Below are positions 25,634-28,637 of a stretch of DNA of 28,637 nt, piece by piece (position 1 is the stretch's first letter; every line of letters begins with the position of its first letter). The position numbers and the translations under genes are program-made. This stretch comes from HGM04593 sp045654885. Lineage in GTDB: Bacteria; Bacteroidota; Bacteroidia; Bacteroidales; Bacteroidaceae. The stretch covers positions 1 to 28,637 of the forward strand of contig JAZOOF010000044.1 in the NCBI GenBank assembly GCA_045654885.1, in the 5' to 3' direction. Below the pieces are notes generated by a model. It was given only the letters and a program-made list of their open reading frames with translations. It had not been told where the DNA came from and did no database searches.

Positions 25634-26100
25634 TTTTATACCACGGTACAAATATTGATTTCAATGTTATTGACTTGAGCAAGTCCAATAAATATAAAGA
25701 TTTTGGACAAGGTTTCTATTTGACTGCTATACGTTCGCAGGCCGAAGAACTTGCGGCTAAAAAGTCCCGTCTATTTGGCGGTTATCCTGTTATTCAAGAA
25801 TATGAATTTGATGAAAATATTTTGCAATCCGTTGATTTACAAGTGCTGACATTTAGTTCACCATCACCATCATGGGCCGAGTTTATATTCAAAAACAGAA
25901 ACCGCCATATTCAATTCTCTCATGATTATGATATAGTTATTGGACCAATAGCAGATGATGGTGTGGCATATCTGTTGGGGCGATACGAGGAGGGAACTCT
26001 CACAATTGATGAGCTAAGTAAAGAATTGGATTACAAAAAACTTAATAATCAATATTTTTTTGGAACTGAAAAAGCTATTAAATATTTGAAGCGATTATGA
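25630..26100 (+). CDS. DUF3990 protein, ADP-ribosyltransferase-like
   Basis: The 156-residue protein starts with LYHGT (H5), followed by DFGQGFYLT (Y30 in the GFY turn) and a later SWAEFIF (E84). The HG...GxGFY pattern matches the H-Y-E type ADP-ribosyltransferase fold seen in diphtheria-toxin and PARP-like enzymes; assigning E84 as the third residue is tentative. Such an enzyme could modify a host-cell macromolecule with ADP-ribose and act as a toxin. It overlaps both flanking small genes by 4 bases, so the three are made together. Confidence 0.85.
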   Translation: MILYHGTNIDFNVIDLSKSNKYKDFGQGFYLTAIRSQAEELAAKKSRLFGGYPVIQEYEFDENILQSVDLQVLTFSSPSPSWAEFIFKNRNRHIQFSHDYDIVIGPIADDGVAYLLGRYEEGTLTIDELSKELDYKKLNNQYFFGTEKAIKYLKRL

Positions 26101-26318
26101 CAGCACAAGTTAAAAGAGATTTTTTGATTGCGTACATTGTTGACAGATTGACAGAATATCTTATTGAGGATAACAATATTGGAGTGAATGAGGCTTTGAA
26201 ACTCGTATACAGTTCAAATGTGTACCGGCAATTGTTGGATGTTGATGGTGAATTGTATATACAAAGTCCCTCATATGTGTATGAATTGCTTAAAAATAGT
26301 CATTCTCAAATATCTTAA
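26097..26318 (+). CDS. Second small partner protein, DUF3791-like
   Basis: The 73-residue helical protein (VKRDFLIAYIVDRLTEYLIE, then GVNEALKLVYSSNVYRQLLD and SPSYVYELLK) resembles the second DUF3791 group that usually follows DUF3990. The start overlaps the DUF3990 stop in an ATGA. A role as antitoxin or adaptor is inferred from position only. The stop is 24 bases before repeat copy 2. Confidence 0.75.
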   Translation: MTAQVKRDFLIAYIVDRLTEYLIEDNNIGVNEALKLVYSSNVYRQLLDVDGELYIQSPSYVYELLKNSHSQIS

Positions 26319-26363
26319 CTTTAACTGATTTTACCTTCTGTTAGCAAGAAACAGCTAAGCAGC

Positions 26364-26394
26364 TTGTGCTTGCAAAATTATTCTACTACCTTTG
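26364..26394 (+). promoter_or_regulatory. Promoter inside repeat copy 2
   Basis: TTG at 26364-26366, exactly 20 bases, then TACCTTTG at 26387-26394. The TTG lies in sequence unlike copies 1 and 3, yet the spacing is the same. Confidence 0.8.
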
Positions 26395-26398
26395 CATT

Positions 26399-26480
26399 GT
26401 TATACAAATTTCAAAAAAAAGCAGAACCCCCGTAAGGGGAAGAAAGCGTGCCCGTTGCGATAACGCGGCACGCTTTGTTT
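26399..26480 (+). ncRNA. Putative small RNA, copy 2
   Basis: Same layout as copy 1, with eight A in the run. One C is missing at the mismatch of the 3' hairpin, which leaves both stem segments paired and only a single bulge. The terminal GGCACGCTTTGTTT tail is kept. Confidence 0.7.
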
Positions 26481-26590
26481 GTAACTTGGATAGTCGACCG
26501 GAGCCTTCTGTTTAACTATACCTTGAAAAGCTGTTTTTCTTTTGTTGTAACCCTGTTTGTGTTTTAAAACTATTAAATAATATAATAAAC

Positions 26591-26621
26591 TTTGATTTTT
26601 TCATAGTTATTGTTACTTTTG
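26591..26621 (+). promoter_or_regulatory. Promoter of the DUF4143 ATPase gene
   Basis: TTTG at 26591-26594, 19 bases, then TACTTTTG at 26614-26621. The leader is about 20 bases, so the gene does not need the promoter in repeat copy 2. Confidence 0.75.
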
Positions 26622-26646
26622 TGATGCTATTATTGTTCTTGTTGAT

Positions 26647-28011
26647 ATGAAAAGAAAAATTACAGAAAAACTTATTGCTTGGAAGAACAATGCCAATCAC
26701 AAGCCATTGGTTCTTCAAGGTGCCCGGCAGGTTGGTAAATCTTATACATTAGAAGAGTTTGGAAAAGAACATTACAACAATTATGTGCGTGTGAGTTTGG
26801 ACCTTGTCCCCGATGTGAGAAATTTTTTGAAGGAGAACATAAATCCTTTAGAGATTATTGCATATCTTGAATCTTTATATAATATTAGAATCACCCCACA
26901 TGAGACTCTGATAATCCTGGATGAGATTCAGGATTGCAAGCGTGCACTTCTTGCCCTAAAATATTTCCAGGAAGAATATCCGCAATATGATATAGTCGCA
27001 GCCGGCAGTCTTTTGGGAGTTGCTGTAAACAGAGGTGAAGGCGCTAATGAAAAAGATTTTGAAGATAATTCTGTTGTAAGGAACGAAGCTGAAGAAGAAT
27101 TCTCATTCCCGGTTGGAAAAGTTGACGAGTTGACACTGTACCCTATGGATTTCGAGGAATTTCTTTGGGCGACAGATAACCACGTGTTGGCCTCAAAAAT
27201 TCGAGAACATTACATCACAGATGAAGCTATGCCGGAATCCGTGCACAAAATGGCACTCGATTTGTATCAGAAATATCTTGTTGTAGGAGGAATGCCCGAA
27301 TGTGTCAAAAAGTTTGTAGATACCCATAGCTACGTTGAGTGCCGTGCTGTTCAGCAAGCAATATTGAATGGCTATGATGCCGATATGAGCAAATATGCCA
27401 GCCCTGCAACAGCCGTAAAGATTCGTGCATGTTGGAACTCCATACCTGCTCAGTTAGCAAAGGAAAATAAAAAATTCCAATACAAACTGGCCAAGAAAGG
27501 TGGTACTGCTAAAATCTTTGGCGAAGCTATAAATTGGCTCATCTTGTCCGGGATTGTCTTGAAGTGTCGGTTGGTCAGTCACGGCTATATCCCTTTGACA
27601 GCCTATGAGGATGATAGTGATTTTAAGATATATGTATCGGATATTGGTCTACTGAATGCCAAGGCACAAATGCCCGTTCAGATGTTGCTCAATGCGGTAG
27701 ATACAGACAACACATTCCTGGGTTCTGTGGTGGAAAACTATGTAGGTCAAGCTCTAAAGTCAAACGGGCTCGAACTCCGATATTGGAAAAACGACAACAC
27801 TGCTGAACTTGAATTTGTAATTCAAGATGAACTTGATGTTATACCAGTGGAAGTCAAGAAAGGAGCCAGGGTAAAAGCAATAAGTATGAATTCGTTTGTA
27901 CAAAGCTACCAAAGCAAGATTGCGTATCGTATCTCCGGTAAAAACTTTGGTGTTGGAAACAATATTAAATCTATTCCATTGTACGCAGTTTTCTGTGTTG
28001 ATTTTGAGTGA
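26647..28011 (+). CDS. AAA ATPase with DUF4143 C-terminal region
   Basis: The 454-residue protein belongs to the AAA_14/DUF4143 group, widespread in Bacteroidetes and archaea and often horizontally moved. Walker A GARQVGKS (25-32), Walker B LIILDEIQ (88-95) and the sensor region AAGSLLGVA (118-126) are intact. The DUF4143 part (about 210-400) ends in VIPVEVKKG, which resembles a PD-(D/E)XK nuclease remnant with its E-x-K motif. Its biological role is unknown; DNA or defence functions have been suggested for the fold. It is AT-rich compared with the core genes and stands alone between two copies of the repeat. Confidence 0.93.
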   Translation: MKRKITEKLIAWKNNANHKPLVLQGARQVGKSYTLEEFGKEHYNNYVRVSLDLVPDVRNFLKENINPLEIIAYLESLYNIRITPHETLIILDEIQDCKRALLALKYFQEEYPQYDIVAAGSLLGVAVNRGEGANEKDFEDNSVVRNEAEEEFSFPVGKVDELTLYPMDFEEFLWATDNHVLASKIREHYITDEAMPESVHKMALDLYQKYLVVGGMPECVKKFVDTHSYVECRAVQQAILNGYDADMSKYASPATAVKIRACWNSIPAQLAKENKKFQYKLAKKGGTAKIFGEAINWLILSGIVLKCRLVSHGYIPLTAYEDDSDFKIYVSDIGLLNAKAQMPVQMLLNAVDTDNTFLGSVVENYVGQALKSNGLELRYWKNDNTAELEFVIQDELDVIPVEVKKGARVKAISMNSFVQSYQSKIAYRISGKNFGVGNNIKSIPLYAVFCVDFE

Positions 28012-28086
28012 TGGAAATTATAGGTAATAGTCCCGTGATGCTTCTTATTTAGAAAACCACCATATAGCAAGTAGTGGCTAGTACAT

Positions 28087-28117
28087 TTGCAAGCGTAAAA
28101 AGTTTCTACTACCTTTG
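28087..28117 (+). promoter_or_regulatory. Promoter inside repeat copy 3
   Basis: TTG at 28087-28089, exactly 20 bases, then TACCTTTG at 28110-28117. Confidence 0.8.
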
Positions 28118-28121
28118 TATT

Positions 28122-28204
28122 GTTATACAATTTTCAAAAAAAAGCAGAACCCCCGTAAGGGGAAGAAAGCGTGCCCCGTTGCGATAACGCGGCACGCTTT
28201 GTTT
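28122..28204 (+). ncRNA. Putative small RNA, copy 3
   Basis: Same predicted RNA as copy 1: 5' inverted repeat, eight A, CCCC-GTAA-GGGG hairpin and the GC-rich 3' hairpin followed by TTTGTTT. It differs from copy 1 by one base in the 5' part, one A in the run and one A/G change before the last hairpin. Confidence 0.7.
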
Positions 28205-28637
28205 ATATTACCATTCAAAGAGTTAAATATGGGTCAGTAGAAATTTAGTGTGGATAAGCATATAAATTAAAAATTATGAAAGTAAGATATTGAGGAATGG
28301 TCGCAAAAAACAGTGTCGGTATCGCTTTCGCTCACCATTACATTTCACGGCAGTCTCCAACCTTAATTGTTCACTTTAATTTTTCTCAAGTCTTTCTTTC
28401 ATCTACTTTCGTGGCGCGAAAGTAGCAAAGCGCCCGTCACCGGCAAAATCAGTCATAACAGCCTTCTGCTCGCGAGTCGCAAGCGACATCCCTCGGCCGG
28501 CTGTTATTTGCCGCAAACAGCTGTTCGTTCAAGCATCGGGGACAAAACAACTCGCTTCTCACGCAATAACAGCATCGCGTATATGCACCGCTCAAACAAA
28601 TTTTGTCCTGTTTCCTCTGCTTGCCCGGCTGTTCGCT
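28205..28637. other. Noncoding tail rich in inverted repeats
   Basis: No convincing gene is seen. A 42-codon frame (28297-28425, plus) has no recognisable features and its end coincides with a hairpin. Inverted repeats include CTACTTTCG/CGAAAGTAG (28403-28411/28417-28425), ATAACAGCC/GGCTGTTAT (28455-28463/28499-28507) and, inside that, GTCGC-AA-GCGAC (28476-28487). GGACAAAA/TTTTGTCC (28540-28547/28601-28608) is a further one. GC content rises sharply after about 28410, suggesting a different origin from the AT-rich repeat region before it. Confidence 0.55.

Larger units (their letters stand above)
26342..26480 (+). repeat. Repeated small-RNA element, copy 2
   Basis: The copy begins TTAGCAAGAAACAGCTAA, keeping the TAGC...GCTA dyad with different inner bases. 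The part before TTCTACTACCTTTG has diverged from the other copies, while the RNA part is nearly identical. It starts 24 bases after the DUF3791-like stop and ends 167 bases before the ATPase gene. Confidence 0.9.
28065..28204 (+). repeat. Repeated small-RNA element, copy 3
   Basis: Starts with TAGCAAGTAGTGGCTA (same dyad as the other copies) 53 bases after the ATPase stop. The last 118 bases are nearly identical to copy 1. No intact gene follows in the window. Confidence 0.9.

Noticed and set aside
25131..28204. CRISPR array
   Set aside because: Units are 140 bases long, only three exist, and they are separated by more than 1 kb of genes rather than by short spacers.
25131..28204. Classic integron with attC sites
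   Set aside because: No integrase or attI is in the window, and the repeats hold a promoter and terminator instead of attC-type core sites (no RYYYAAC/GTTRRRY boxes seen). The cassette idea is kept only as an analogy.
28297..28425. 42-codon frame after repeat copy 3
   Set aside because: Its end coincides with a hairpin, it has no recognisable leader or family traits, and it is too short to support as a gene.

Overview
The window looks like a chromosomal segment of a gut-type Bacteroidales bacterium. The evidence is Bacteroides-style promoters (TTG, 19 to 21 bases, then TAnnTTTG) before many genes, A-rich leaders instead of strong Shine-Dalgarno sites, and families typical of the phylum: a DUF4988-type lipoprotein, a DUF2027-Smr protein, a Wzi-type capsule protein, a LytTR membrane regulator and a stand-alone ftsE. 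No rRNA, tRNA, CRISPR array or transposase was seen.

Layout. 1-1510 (minus): a surface lipoprotein gene running off the left edge, preceded by a clear cobalamin riboswitch with its own promoter. 1627-6581 (plus): a compact run of prfC, tsaC, a CLC chloride protein and fmt. 6783-7661: an ECF-type sigma factor and a 61-residue protein, each followed by a strong hairpin. 7833-12025: an unrecognised TerB-like protein and a P-type calcium ATPase. 12206-14556: DUF2027-Smr protein and pepT. 14557-14862: a noncoding stretch packed with short hairpins between convergent genes. 14863-16329 (minus): a LytTR regulator with purN. 16559-19788 (plus): ftsE, lysC and lysA; lysC and lysA carry out the first and last steps of lysine/diaminopimelate synthesis. 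19922-24948 (minus): a tight five-gene unit of glycosyltransferase, nucleotidyltransferase, Wzi-like beta-barrel, small lipoprotein and LolE/FtsX-type permease, probably for a surface polysaccharide.

25131-28204 is the most unusual part. A 140-base noncoding unit occurs three times in the same orientation. Each copy has a promoter with exact 20-base spacing, a short 5' inverted repeat, an A-run, a CCCC-GTAA-GGGG hairpin and a terminator-like hairpin, so each looks like a gene for a small RNA of about 80 bases. The copies alternate with AT-rich accessory genes: copy 1, then a DUF3791 / DUF3990 (ADP-ribosyltransferase-like) / DUF3791-like trio, copy 2, then an AAA ATPase with a DUF4143 region, copy 3, then no intact gene. 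This resembles a cassette array built on a repeated small-RNA element.

The final 430 bases hold no convincing gene and are rich in inverted repeats. Most core genes are recognised with confidence. The function of the repeated element, the TerB-like protein and the hairpin-rich spacers cannot be decided from sequence alone.
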